Shown here: positions 17,311 to 25,892 of the stretch, piece after piece
Position numbering within the stretch: position 1 is the stretch's first letter
Layout of the letters: each line of letters begins with the position of its first letter
Assembly (NCBI GenBank): GCA_963725895.1
Contig: CAVSAJ010000003.1
Location: forward strand, 496,001 to 560,000
Length of the DNA: 64,000 bases
Origin: Bog-473 sp963725895
GTDB lineage: Bacteria; Actinomycetota; Acidimicrobiia; Acidimicrobiales; RAAP-2
Direction of reading: 5' to 3'
The notes under the pieces: model-generated
The model's input: only the letters and a program-made list of their open reading frames with translations
What the model was told of the DNA's origin: nothing
Database searches by the model: none
Program-made: the position numbers and the translations under genes

Positions 17311-17669
17311 CGGGTCTCCTTTTCTCGGGTGTGCGGTCGTCGTCGTGGGTGGCGGCCCCGGCATCGGGTCTCGGGTGGGCCGGCGGACTCCAACAATGCC
17401 CCATGCCCGCCGGACCGAGCCCGGTGGCCGAAGCCGGTCCGGCCGAGCCAAGCGGACCGAGCCCGGCCTCCGCACCCTGGTCAGGGAGGGGAGGCGAGGC
17501 CGATACCCTGCATCCACGCGCATGATACCGCCATTTTTGACGACGACGTCAAAGTCAGATACCCTCCAAAACTGCGGCGCCCCAGGCACGGCAGGGGCTC
17601 CGTCCCTGGTCACGCCGGGTGCGCCGCGGTCTCGTAGAGGATGAGCCGAACGAGGAGAGGAAGAAGATC
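17311..17669. other. Divergent regulatory region, no gene seen
   Basis: This 359-base gap between the divergent TesB and aldehyde dehydrogenase genes holds operator copy 3 (17536-17553). It also holds a 14-base direct repeat, CGGACCGAGCCCGG, at 17411-17424 and 17453-17466. Short open frames here are GC-rich shadows without ribosome sites. Confidence 0.6.
17536..17553 (+). promoter_or_regulatory. Shared inverted-repeat operator, copy 3 (perfect palindrome)
   Basis: TTTGAC-GACGAC-GTCAAA has perfectly complementary 6-base arms. It lies 134 bases upstream of the aldehyde dehydrogenase start and 226 bases from the TesB start, and could control both directions. It is the best-formed copy of the family. 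Confidence 0.7.
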
Positions 17670-19157
17670 GTGGCCGAGGCAGTCAAGGTCAATCCCGAGC
17701 AGCGGATGCTCATCGACGGGAAACTCGTAGAGGCCGATTCCGGCAAGACCTTCGAGAACGTCAATCCCGCCACCGAAGAGGTCATCGGCACGGTGGCCGA
17801 CGCCTCGACGGCCGAGATGCACCGCGCCATCGACGCCGCCCGGCGCGCCTTCGACGAGACCGACTGGTCGACCAACCACGCCTTCCGCAAGCGGTGCCTC
17901 GAGCAATTGCACGAGGCGCTCCAGGCCGAGCACGAGGAGTTGCGCGAGGAGCTCATCCTCGAGGTCGGCTGCCCGCGCATGACGACCAACGGCCCGCAGC
18001 TCGACGCGCCGATCTCCGAGGCGTTCGCGTGGCCGGCCAAGGAGATCGACGAGTTCGAGTGGGAGACCGTCCTGCCCGATGCCACCAACATCCAGGGCTC
18101 GCTCGACTCGCGGCGCATCTGGCGCGAGCCGGTCGGCGTGGTCGGCGCCATCGTCCCTTGGAACTTCCCCTTCGAGGTCACATCGCACAAGTTGGGGCAG
18201 GCGCTGGCCACCGGCAACACGGTCGTGCTCAAGCCGGCGCCGGACACGCCGTGGAATGCCACGCTGCTGGGTCGCGTCGTGGCCGAGAAGACAGACATCC
18301 CTGCCGGCGTCCTCAACATCGTGACGTCGTCGGACCACCTCATCGGCGAGGAGCTCACGCTCTCGCCCAGGGTCGACATGATCTCGTTCACCGGCTCCAC
18401 CGTGGTGGGGCAGCGCATCATGGAGAAGGGTGCCGCGACCATGAAGCGCGTCTTCCTCGAGCTCGGGGGCAAGTCGGCCACCATCGTGCTCGACGACGCC
18501 GACCTCGGCATCGCCACCCTCATGGGCATGGGCGCGTGTTTCCATGCCGGACAGGGGTGCGCGATTCAGACGCGCATGTTGTTGCCCCGCGCGCGGTACG
18601 ACGAGGGTGTCGAGCTGCTCACTGGCCTCTTCGCGTCCGTGCCCTACGGCGACCCGCAGCGCCCCGACGTGATGATGGGGCCGCTCATCTCGGCCAAGCA
18701 GCGCGAGCGGGTGCTCGGGTACATCGAGAAGGGGAAGGCCGAGGGCGCGACGCTCGCCGTCGGCGGAGGTCGCCCGTCCGGTGCGGAGTTCGCCAAGGGA
18801 TGGTGGGTCGAGCCGACCTTGTTCACCGGTGTCGACAACACCATGACGATCGCCCAGGAGGAGATCTTCGGTCCCGTACTCGTCGTCATCCCCTACGAGG
18901 ACGAGGACGACGCCGTACGCATCGCCAACGACTCGAAGTACGGGCTCCAAGGTGGCGTGTTCTCGGCCACGCTCGAGCGCTCCCTGTCGGTGGCCCGACG
19001 CATCCGCACCGGTGGCCTCAGCATCAACGGCGGCGCGCCGTACGGTCCGGACCTCCCCTTCGGCGGCTACAAGCACAGCGGCATCGGGCGCCAGAATGGT
19101 GTGGCCGGGTTCGAGCAGTATCTCGAGACCAAGTCGCTCGCCTGGCCGGCGGCGTAG
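17670..19157 (+). CDS. Aldehyde dehydrogenase family protein
   Basis: A 495-residue NAD(P)-dependent aldehyde dehydrogenase. Its main signatures are VPWNFPFEVT, the SFTGSTVVG cofactor loop, the catalytic glutamate in LELGGKS (about residue 264) and the nucleophilic cysteine in GQGCAIQTRM (about 297). It oxidises an aldehyde to the acid, here probably one formed from a P450-made alcohol. I use the GTG at 17670, with GAGGAGAGG upstream; an upstream in-frame start at 17619 is weaker. It is the first gene of a plus-strand operon that runs to the hydrolase ending at 25151. Confidence 0.92.
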   Translation: MAEAVKVNPEQRMLIDGKLVEADSGKTFENVNPATEEVIGTVADASTAEMHRAIDAARRAFDETDWSTNHAFRKRCLEQLHEALQAEHEELREELILEVGCPRMTTNGPQLDAPISEAFAWPAKEIDEFEWETVLPDATNIQGSLDSRRIWREPVGVVGAIVPWNFPFEVTSHKLGQALATGNTVVLKPAPDTPWNATLLGRVVAEKTDIPAGVLNIVTSSDHLIGEELTLSPRVDMISFTGSTVVGQRIMEKGAATMKRVFLELGGKSATIVLDDADLGIATLMGMGACFHAGQGCAIQTRMLLPRARYDEGVELLTGLFASVPYGDPQRPDVMMGPLISAKQRERVLGYIEKGKAEGATLAVGGGRPSGAEFAKGWWVEPTLFTGVDNTMTIAQEEIFGPVLVVIPYEDEDDAVRIANDSKYGLQGGVFSATLERSLSVARRIRTGGLSINGGAPYGPDLPFGGYKHSGIGRQNGVAGFEQYLETKSLAWPAA

Positions 19158-19178
19158 CGCACAAAGGGGGGCACGAAC

Positions 19179-20378
19179 GTGACCGTCACCAACGAGTCCA
19201 AGGTGTACTACGACCCCTATGACTTCGACATCGACGCCGACCCCTACCCGGTCTGGAAGCGGCTCCGCGACGAGGCGCCGCTCTACTGGAACGAGAAGTA
19301 CGAGTTCTTCGCGCTGAGTCGGTGGGACGACGTCGACGCAGCGATGCTCGACTGGCAGACCTACATATCGGGACGCGGGTCGGTGCTCGAGATCATCAAG
19401 GCCGGTGTCGAGATCCCGCCGGGGTCGATCCTCTTCGAGGACCCGCCTGCGCACGACATGCACCGCTCCTTGCTGTCCCGAGTCTTCACGCCGAAGAAGA
19501 TGCAGGCGCTCGAGCCCCAGGTGCGCGCCTTCTGCGCCCAGGTGCTCGATCCGCTGGTCGGGTCGGGCCACTTCGACTTCGTCGAGGACCTGGGCCGGTT
19601 CATGCCCATGCGCGTCATCGGCATGCTGCTGGGCATCCCCGAGCAGGACCAGGCGGCGATCCGCGACCGCCTCGACGAGGGCCTGCGCCTGGACGAGGGT
19701 GTCCCGTCCGAGACCGAGTACGACGGCAACGCCCAGTTCGACGTCTTCTCCGAGTACGTGACGTGGCGGGCCGAGCATCCCTCCGACGACCTCATGACCG
19801 AGCTGCTCAACGCCGAGTTCGAGGACGACACGGGCACGACGCGCACGCTCACCCACGCGGAGATCATCGGCTACGTCGGCCTCCTGGCCGGAGCCGGGAA
19901 CGAGACCACGACCCGCCTGATCGGCTTCACCGGCGAAGTGCTGGGCCGCCATCCCGACCAGCGCGCCGAGCTGGTCGTCGACCGGTCCTTGGTTCCGAAC
20001 GCCATCGAAGAGCTACTGCGCTACGAGTCGCCCTCGCCCGTGCAGTCGCGCTACGTGACCAGAGACGTCGAGCTGCACGGCCAGACGGTGCCCGAAGGCA
20101 GCGTCATGGTGCTCCTGAACGGCTCGGCGAACCGGGACGAGCGCCACTTCCCTGACGGGGACCGTTTCGACATCCACCGCGCCATCGGTCGTCATCAAGC
20201 CTTCGGCTACGGCATCCACCTGTGCCTCGGCATGGCGCTGGCCCGCCTCGAGGGTCGGGTCGCCCTCGACGAGGTGCTGAACCGGTTCCCGGAGTGGGAG
20301 GTCGACTACGACAAGGCCCGGCGTGCCCGGACCTCGACGGTGCGCGGCTGGGAGACCATGCCGGCCCGCACCGCATGA
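19179..20378 (+). CDS. Cytochrome P450
   Basis: A 399-residue bacterial P450. The I-helix oxygen-activation motif is AGAGNETTTR (about 237-246), the K-helix ExxR is in EELLR, and the heme-ligand loop is FGYGIHLCLGMALAR with Cys at about 349. It should hydroxylate an organic substrate using ferredoxin-supplied electrons; the small ferredoxin at 1259 is a candidate partner. The start is a GTG behind AAAGGGGGG, 21 bases after the aldehyde dehydrogenase. Position between an aldehyde dehydrogenase and acyl-CoA dehydrogenases suggests terminal oxidation of an alkyl chain, which is inference. The second P450 at 43483 is only distantly similar. Confidence 0.93.
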   Translation: MTVTNESKVYYDPYDFDIDADPYPVWKRLRDEAPLYWNEKYEFFALSRWDDVDAAMLDWQTYISGRGSVLEIIKAGVEIPPGSILFEDPPAHDMHRSLLSRVFTPKKMQALEPQVRAFCAQVLDPLVGSGHFDFVEDLGRFMPMRVIGMLLGIPEQDQAAIRDRLDEGLRLDEGVPSETEYDGNAQFDVFSEYVTWRAEHPSDDLMTELLNAEFEDDTGTTRTLTHAEIIGYVGLLAGAGNETTTRLIGFTGEVLGRHPDQRAELVVDRSLVPNAIEELLRYESPSPVQSRYVTRDVELHGQTVPEGSVMVLLNGSANRDERHFPDGDRFDIHRAIGRHQAFGYGIHLCLGMALARLEGRVALDEVLNRFPEWEVDYDKARRARTSTVRGWETMPARTA

Positions 20379-20412
20379 AGGCTCGAGTGGATTCGAGGGA
20401 GAGGAGCACGAC

Positions 20413-21678
20413 ATGAAGATGGACGACATGATCCTGGTCAGCATCGACGACCACATGATCGAGCCCCCGCGCATGTACGAGAACCATGTGCCGACGAAGT
20501 GGCGCGACGAGGCGCCCAAGGTCGTGCACGAGGACGGCATCGACCAGTGGGTGTTCCAGGGTGAGAAGACCAGCACCTCGTTCGGCATGTCGGCGACGGT
20601 CGGCTGGCCCTCCGGGGAATGGGGCTTCACCCCTGGGACATACTCAGAGCTCCGGCCCGGCTGCTTCGATGTGCACGAGCGTGTGCGCGACATGGACGCC
20701 AACGGTGTCCTGGGCTCGATGTGCTTCCCCACCATGGCGGGCTGGAACGCGCGCACCTTCGCCGAGGCGCGCGACAAGGAGATCGCGCTGGTGATGCTCC
20801 AGGCCTACAACGACTGGGCCATCGACGAGTGGTGCGGGACGTACCCGGGCCGCTTCATTCCGCTCGGGATCGTCCCTATGTGGGACGTCGACGCCGCGGT
20901 GGCCGAGGTCCGCCGGCTCGCCAAGAAGGGCTGCCGGTCCATCAGCTTCCTCGAAACACCGCACGTGCAAGGGTTCCCCAGCTTCCTCTCGGGCTACTGG
21001 GACCCCATGCTCGCGGCCCTCTCCGACGAGGGCATGGTGCTCTCGCTCCACATCGGCGCGGGGTTCCAGATCATCCGGCGGCCCGAGGAGGCGCCGGTCG
21101 ACCACCTGATGGTGTTGGCCTGCCAGATCAGCGCCATCACCGCACAAGACCTCTTGTTCGGGCCGACGCTCCGGCGCTTCCCCGAGCTGAAGGTGGCGCT
21201 GTCGGAGGGGGGGATCGGCTGGATCCCCTTCTATTTCGACCGCATCGACCGCCACTTCCACAACCAGGAATGGCTGCACAGCGACTTCGGCGGGAAGCTC
21301 CCTTCTGAGGTATTCCGTGACCACATCCTGGCTTGCTACATCACCGATCCGTCCGGCCTGTTGCTGCGCGACCGCATCGGCATCGACATCATCGCCTGGG
21401 AGTGCGACTACCCCCACACCGACACCACATGGCCCGAGTCGCCCGAGTTCACCTGGCGGGAGTTCCAAAACGCCGGCGTCACCGACGAGACCGAGATCAA
21501 CAAGATCACGTGGGAGAACGCCTGTCGCTTCTACAACTGGGATCCCTTCGTGCACACGCCCAAGGAGCAGGCCACGGTGGGTGCGCTGCGCGGCCGGGCG
21601 CACGACGTCGACGTGGCCCGCATGTCCCGCCACGAGTGGCGTAAGCGCAACGAAGCGGCCGGAGTGGGCGCTCTCTGA
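20413..21678 (+). CDS. Amidohydrolase-2 family protein B
   Basis: A 421-residue ACMSD-like metal-dependent hydrolase. The N-terminal element is SIDDHMIEPP (D-D-H in place of HxH), mid-barrel LSLHIGAGF, and C-terminal WECDYPHTDTTWP carries the usual Asp-His pair. It is longer at the C-terminus than proteins A and D in this window, and shares the WExDYPHTD branch with proteins seen beside steroid and terpenoid genes. The ATG at 20413 follows GAGGAG. It is the third gene of the operon started by the aldehyde dehydrogenase. Hydrolase or decarboxylase activity cannot be distinguished. Confidence 0.9.
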   Translation: MKMDDMILVSIDDHMIEPPRMYENHVPTKWRDEAPKVVHEDGIDQWVFQGEKTSTSFGMSATVGWPSGEWGFTPGTYSELRPGCFDVHERVRDMDANGVLGSMCFPTMAGWNARTFAEARDKEIALVMLQAYNDWAIDEWCGTYPGRFIPLGIVPMWDVDAAVAEVRRLAKKGCRSISFLETPHVQGFPSFLSGYWDPMLAALSDEGMVLSLHIGAGFQIIRRPEEAPVDHLMVLACQISAITAQDLLFGPTLRRFPELKVALSEGGIGWIPFYFDRIDRHFHNQEWLHSDFGGKLPSEVFRDHILACYITDPSGLLLRDRIGIDIIAWECDYPHTDTTWPESPEFTWREFQNAGVTDETEINKITWENACRFYNWDPFVHTPKEQATVGALRGRAHDVDVARMSRHEWRKRNEAAGVGAL

Positions 21679-21718
21679 CTTGCGCCTGACTTGCGCCGAC
21701 TTGCGGCTGACTTGCGGC
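21676..21718 (+). repeat. Four tandem ~11-bp units starting in a stop codon
   Basis: TGACTTGCGCC occurs twice exactly (21676-21686, 21687-21697), followed by GACTTGCGGC (21698-21707) and TGACTTGCGGC (21708-21718). The first unit begins with the TGA stop of the amidohydrolase gene. This parallels the repeat at 6502, which also contains a gene's stop codon. Confidence 0.75.
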
Positions 21719-21783
21719 CGCATGAGGCTGCCGCACTAGACCATGCACATGACCCAGACCAAAGACCGAAGCAGGGGAGGCCG

Positions 21784-22944
21784 ATGTTCGTCGCGCTGAG
21801 CGAGGACCAGGAGTTCTTCCGAGAGACGACGGCGCGCTTCTTGACGGAGCAGGCGCCACCCGACGCGCTGCGCGCGTTGCGCGACGACCCCGCGGGCTTC
21901 GACCCCGGCTACTGGCGCCAGGGCGCGGAGCTCGGGTGGACCTCGTTGCTGGTCGCCGAAGCGCACGGCGGCGGGACGATCAGCGGGCCGGGCCTGGTCG
22001 ACCTCAGCCTGGTGGCCTACGAGTTCGGGCATCACGCCGCACCCGGGCCTCTGGTGGGGGCCAACGTCGTGGCGTCGGCCCTGAGTGACCACGGGTCGCA
22101 TCCCGACGTGCTGGCGGGGCTGTTGGCCGGGACCGAGATCGCGACGTGGTACATCCCCGAGCTCGGTCAGGGGCTCGGAAAGTGGCGCACAGGCGTCGAG
22201 CTGCGTCGCGACGGTGGCGACGTCGTCCTGCGCGGCACGGTGCGTCCCGTCGAGGCCGCGGGACAGGCGGGCTACTTCCTCGTGAGTGCGAGCGACGCGG
22301 AGGGGGGCGGGGGTGGGGACGGAGACGCCTTGACCCAGGTCCTGGTCCCCGCGTCGGCGCCGGGCGTGTCGGTGACAGCGATGCGGACGACGGACCTCAC
22401 GCAGCGCTTCGGCGCCGTCACCTTCGATGGCGTGCGGCTCGGTTCAGAGGCGGTGGTGGGGACGCCGGGCGAGGCCGCCGGCGACGTGGAGCGCCAGTTC
22501 CACGCCGCCCTCGTCATGCTCGACGCCGAGGCGGTCGGCGCCATGCAGGCGGGCTTCGACATGACCGTCGAGTGGTCCTTCGACCGCTACACCTTCGGGC
22601 GTCCGCTGGCCTCGTACCAAGCGCTCAAGCACCGGTTCGCCGACATGATGGCGTGGCTCGAGGGCAGCCACGCCATCAGTGACGCATCCTGCCTCGCCGT
22701 GGCGGCGGGGGACCAGGAGGCGCCCGAGTTGCTGAGCGCAGCCAAGGCCTTCATCGGCCAGTACGGTGCGGAGCTCTTGCAGGACTGCGTGCAGATCCAC
22801 GGCGGGATCGGCGTCACCTTCGACCACGACCTCCATCTCTTCCTGCGCCGGTTCACCGTCAACCGCTCGCTGGCCGGGACGCCGGCGGCGCACCGCCAAC
22901 ACATCGCCTACCTCATTGAGGCGCGAGAGGAGGCTGCAGCATGA
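21784..22944 (+). CDS. Acyl-CoA dehydrogenase, first subunit of an adjacent pair
   Basis: A 386-residue ACAD-fold protein. It has LSEDQEFFRETTARFL at the start, a poorly conserved mid-domain, and RYTFGRPLASYQALKHRFAD and VQIHGGIGVTFDHDLHLFLR at the end. Paired dehydrogenases of this type in steroid side-chain degradation (ChsE1-ChsE2, FadE28-29) form alpha2-beta2 tetramers that share the FAD sites. The ATG at 21784 is preceded by GGGGAGG. It overlaps the next acyl-CoA dehydrogenase by ATGA, which supports a heteromeric enzyme. Substrate unknown. Confidence 0.9.
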   Translation: MFVALSEDQEFFRETTARFLTEQAPPDALRALRDDPAGFDPGYWRQGAELGWTSLLVAEAHGGGTISGPGLVDLSLVAYEFGHHAAPGPLVGANVVASALSDHGSHPDVLAGLLAGTEIATWYIPELGQGLGKWRTGVELRRDGGDVVLRGTVRPVEAAGQAGYFLVSASDAEGGGGGDGDALTQVLVPASAPGVSVTAMRTTDLTQRFGAVTFDGVRLGSEAVVGTPGEAAGDVERQFHAALVMLDAEAVGAMQAGFDMTVEWSFDRYTFGRPLASYQALKHRFADMMAWLEGSHAISDASCLAVAAGDQEAPELLSAAKAFIGQYGAELLQDCVQIHGGIGVTFDHDLHLFLRRFTVNRSLAGTPAAHRQHIAYLIEAREEAAA

Positions 22945-24228
22945 GCGCGGTCCGGGCCGAGGAGGCCCCCGACGCAGGCGAGCTGGAGGACCTCGAGAGC
23001 TTCCGCGAGCGTGTCCGGGCCTTCCTGCAGGCCAACTTCCGCCAGGTCACCATGGAGGACCTGCGCTGGGACTTTCACGCGAGCGAGGAGGAGGAGCTCG
23101 CGGAAATCGCCCACGAGCGCGAGCTGCAGCGTGCGCTCTTCGACGCCGGCCTGGCGGGACTCTGCTTCCCTCGCGAGTACGGCGGACAGGGGTTGACGCC
23201 CGCGCACCAGCAGATACTGAACGAGGAGCTGGCCGGCTACGAGTACCCCCGTCGCACTCAGATCCCGACCTTCTCTCCGTGCGCCACCGTGCTCCTCGAG
23301 TTCGGGACCGAAGAGCAGAAGCAGCGCCACCTGCCGGCCATCTTGCGCGGTGACGAGCTGTGGATGCAGTTTCTCTCCGAGCCGAGCGGGGGTTCCGACG
23401 TCGCCGGCGCACTGACCACGGCGGTGCGGGACGGCGAGCAGTGGGTGTTGAACGGGTCAAAGATCTGGACGACCGGGGCGTGGTGGTCCGATTGGGGTCT
23501 GTGCCTGGCGCGCACCAACTGGGACGTGCCCAAACACCGCGGCCTGTCGGTGTTCATCTTCCCGATCCACCAACCCGCGATCGAGGTGCACCGAATTGAG
23601 ATGCTGAACGGTTCACGTGAGTTCTGCCAGGAATTCCTCACTGATGTGGTCGTGCCCGACACCGACCGCGTGGGCGACGTGGACGACGGCTGGACTGTCG
23701 GTATCCGGTGGATGTTCCACGAGCGCATGCTCTACACGTCGCCCTATGTGACCCACCCAGTCGGCTCGAATCCCAGCCGGATGTACTCGGGGACCGTCTA
23801 CAACATCGCGCAAGAGGCCGGCCGCATGGACGACCCATCGGTGCGCGACCTGGTCGGCGAGGCGCGCATGCTCGAGCTGGTGAGTGAGGAGACGTCCACC
23901 CGCGTGGCCGAGCGCATGACGAGAGGCCAACTCTCGGACCAGGCCGCCGCGCTCGTGCGGCTCGGCAAGGCGCTGGCGCAAACCAGGATCTCCACGCTGG
24001 CCCTCGAGGTCGCGGGAGCCGCCGGGGCGGCCTGGACCGACGACAGCGCCGCCGCCAACAGCGCGGTCAACTTCTTGATGCGCCAGGGTGGCAGCATCGG
24101 TGGCGGCACGGTGGAGATGGCGCGCAACGTGGTCAGCGGAGCGGGTGCTGTCGATGCCCCGCGAGCGTGCGATGGATCAGGACATCCCGTTCCGAGACGT
24201 GCCGCGCGGCCGGCCCTCGCAGTCCTAG
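22941..24228 (+). CDS. Acyl-CoA dehydrogenase, second subunit of the pair (frameshifted at ~24140)
   Basis: An ACAD of about 428 residues. It has LCFPREYGGQGLTPAHQQIL, the flavin segment FLSEPSGGSDVAG, WVLNGSKIWTTGA, and GGSIGGGTVEMARNVV at the end. At about 24138-24142 an extra G (GCGGAGCG for GCGAGCG) shifts the frame. Without it the protein ends with ERVLSMPRERAMDQDIPFRD and a stop at 24226-24228, the usual ending. It likely forms a heteromer with the 21784 product and introduces the alpha-beta double bond in an acyl-CoA. Confidence 0.9.
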
Positions 24229-24283
24229 CCCTCGCGGGCCGGGTACGGGCAGCCAAGGCGTCGGACAGAGAAGGGAGCACGGC

Positions 24284-25151
24284 ATGGCAGTGGCGAAGGT
24301 GAACGGGCTCTCGCTCGCATACGAGACAATCGGGGACGAGGGGGCCCGCCCGTGGGTGATCACCCCAGGTGGGCGCTTCACCAAGGAGTCGCCGGGCGTG
24401 CGACAGCTCGCAGCCGGCGCTGGCCGAGCAGGGGAACCGGGTGCTCATCTGGGACCGGCCCAACTGCGGCGAGTCCTACGTCTGCTTCGAGGGCTCGTCC
24501 GAGTCGGCCATGCAGGCCGACGCGCTGGCTGGGTTGCTCGAGCACCTCGGCATGACGCCGGCGATCATCGCCGGCGGCTCGGGCGGGGCGCGGGTCTCGC
24601 TGCTCACCGCGTCCCGCAATCGCGAGGCGGCGGCGGGCCTGGCCATCTGGTGGATCAGCGGCGGCGTGTTCGGTTTGCTCACGCTGGCCACGCACTACTG
24701 CGGCGGCTCCCTGATGGCCGCATGGACCGGCGGCATGGACGCGGTGGTGGCGTTGCCGGAATGGTCCGAGGTGCTGGAGGGCAACCCCGAGAACAAGCAA
24801 CGCTTTCTCGACCAGGACCCTGCGACCTTCGTCGCCACCATGGAGCGCTGGATGTTGGCCTACTGCCCGCGCGACGACGAGCCCGTGCCCGGGCTCCTCG
24901 AGGCCGACGCGCGGGCGTTGGACATTCCCGCCCTGGTCTTCCGAAGCGGTACCAGCGATCCCCACCACACCCGGGCCACGTCCGAGGCGCTGGCGGCGGT
25001 GTTGCCGATGGCCCGGTTGGAAGAACCCCCGTGGGGGGACCGTGAATGGCTCGAGCGCCAGGAGGTGCACGACGAGGGACTCTTTGCCCGCTGGCCCCTC
25101 CTCGCGCCCCAGCTCTTGGCGTGGCAGGACGAGGTCGGTCTGGGCTCTTAG
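24284..25151 (+). CDS. Alpha/beta hydrolase (frameshifted at ~24415)
   Basis: The N-terminal strand (VNGLSLAYETIGDEG, WVITPGGRFTKES) is in one frame. After an extra G near 24413-24416 the protein continues in another frame with ALAEQGNRVLIWDRPNCGES, the nucleophile region IAGGSGGARVSLLTASRN, and a C-terminal stretch ending LLAWQDEVGLGS. The reconstructed protein is about 288 residues. Serine hydrolases of this kind open lactones or C-C bonds (MhpC/HsaD-like) or cleave esters. It is the last gene of the operon beginning at 17670. Its stop overlaps the convergent TetR stop. Confidence 0.85.
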
Positions 25152-25791
25152 TCGAGGCCGAGCGCCCGGACGAAGAGGAGGGTCAGCTGCTCGACCCCCT
25201 CGTCGAACTCGCAGTCGAGGAGTCCCTGGACGAACCACATCTCGGGGAAGCGGTACGTCATGGAGCCGAGGGCCGCGGCCGCGATCGTCGGGATTGATGC
25301 GCCGATCCACCAGCCCGTGGCGCTGCAGGCTCCCGATGGAGTCCGCGATCGCAGAGAGGTTCCTGCTCCTGTCGCTCGGCGCGCAGCACGCTGAGCTCCT
25401 GGTCGAAACGCGACACCTGCTCGATGACACCCATGATGCGCGCCTCGTCGCGGTAGGACTCCATGTTCAACCGGATCGCCTGACGGATGCGCTCAGCGGG
25501 GCTCGCGTGCGACGACGAGTCGAAGATGACCGAGTCGAGCGGCGCGCTCAGCCGGTCGTCGACCTCGGCGGCAACCTCGCGGAACACCTCCTCCTTCGAT
25601 TCGAAGTAGTGGTAGAAGGAGCCGTGGGACAGCCCGGCGCGCTCTGCGATGTCCGAGATGCGTGCGTCGAGGAATCCGCTCTCCTCGAAGACCTCTTTCG
25701 CCGCGCTCACGAGCCGCGCCCGGGTCTCGATCCCCTTGCGTGACCGCGGCCCACTGGGCTTCTCAGTGGTGAGTGGCCGCGTGTTCGACAC
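25148..25791 (-). CDS. TetR family regulator (two frameshifts), candidate island repressor
   Basis: The helix-turn-helix is clear: ISDIAERAGLSHGSFYHY followed by FESKEEVF. One extra base near 25365 and another near 25302 split the C-terminal half. Reconstruction joins RAERQEQ, NLSAIADSIGSLQRHG and ALGSMTYRFPEMWFVQG and ends at TAA 25148-25150. Two extra bases in about 65 point to consensus error. The GTG at 25791 has AAGGAG upstream. It lies downstream of the DUF35-thiolase gene on the same strand, so it is probably transcribed from the promoter carrying operator copy 4. That would make it autoregulated and a good candidate for the protein binding all the shared operators; this is inference. 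Confidence 0.82.
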
Positions 25792-25892
25792 GTCCTTCTC
25801 CTTCTGGGCAGATTCCTTGGCCGGCGGTCCCATCAAACTACCGTCGCCTTCACCGCTGTGGAGGGGGACGCTGCGCTCAGTCCTGGGGACCG

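Noticed and set aside
17610..19952. A 780-codon open frame on the minus strand
   Set aside because: It mirrors the aldehyde dehydrogenase and P450 genes, which have complete active sites. The antisense product has no recognisable motif.
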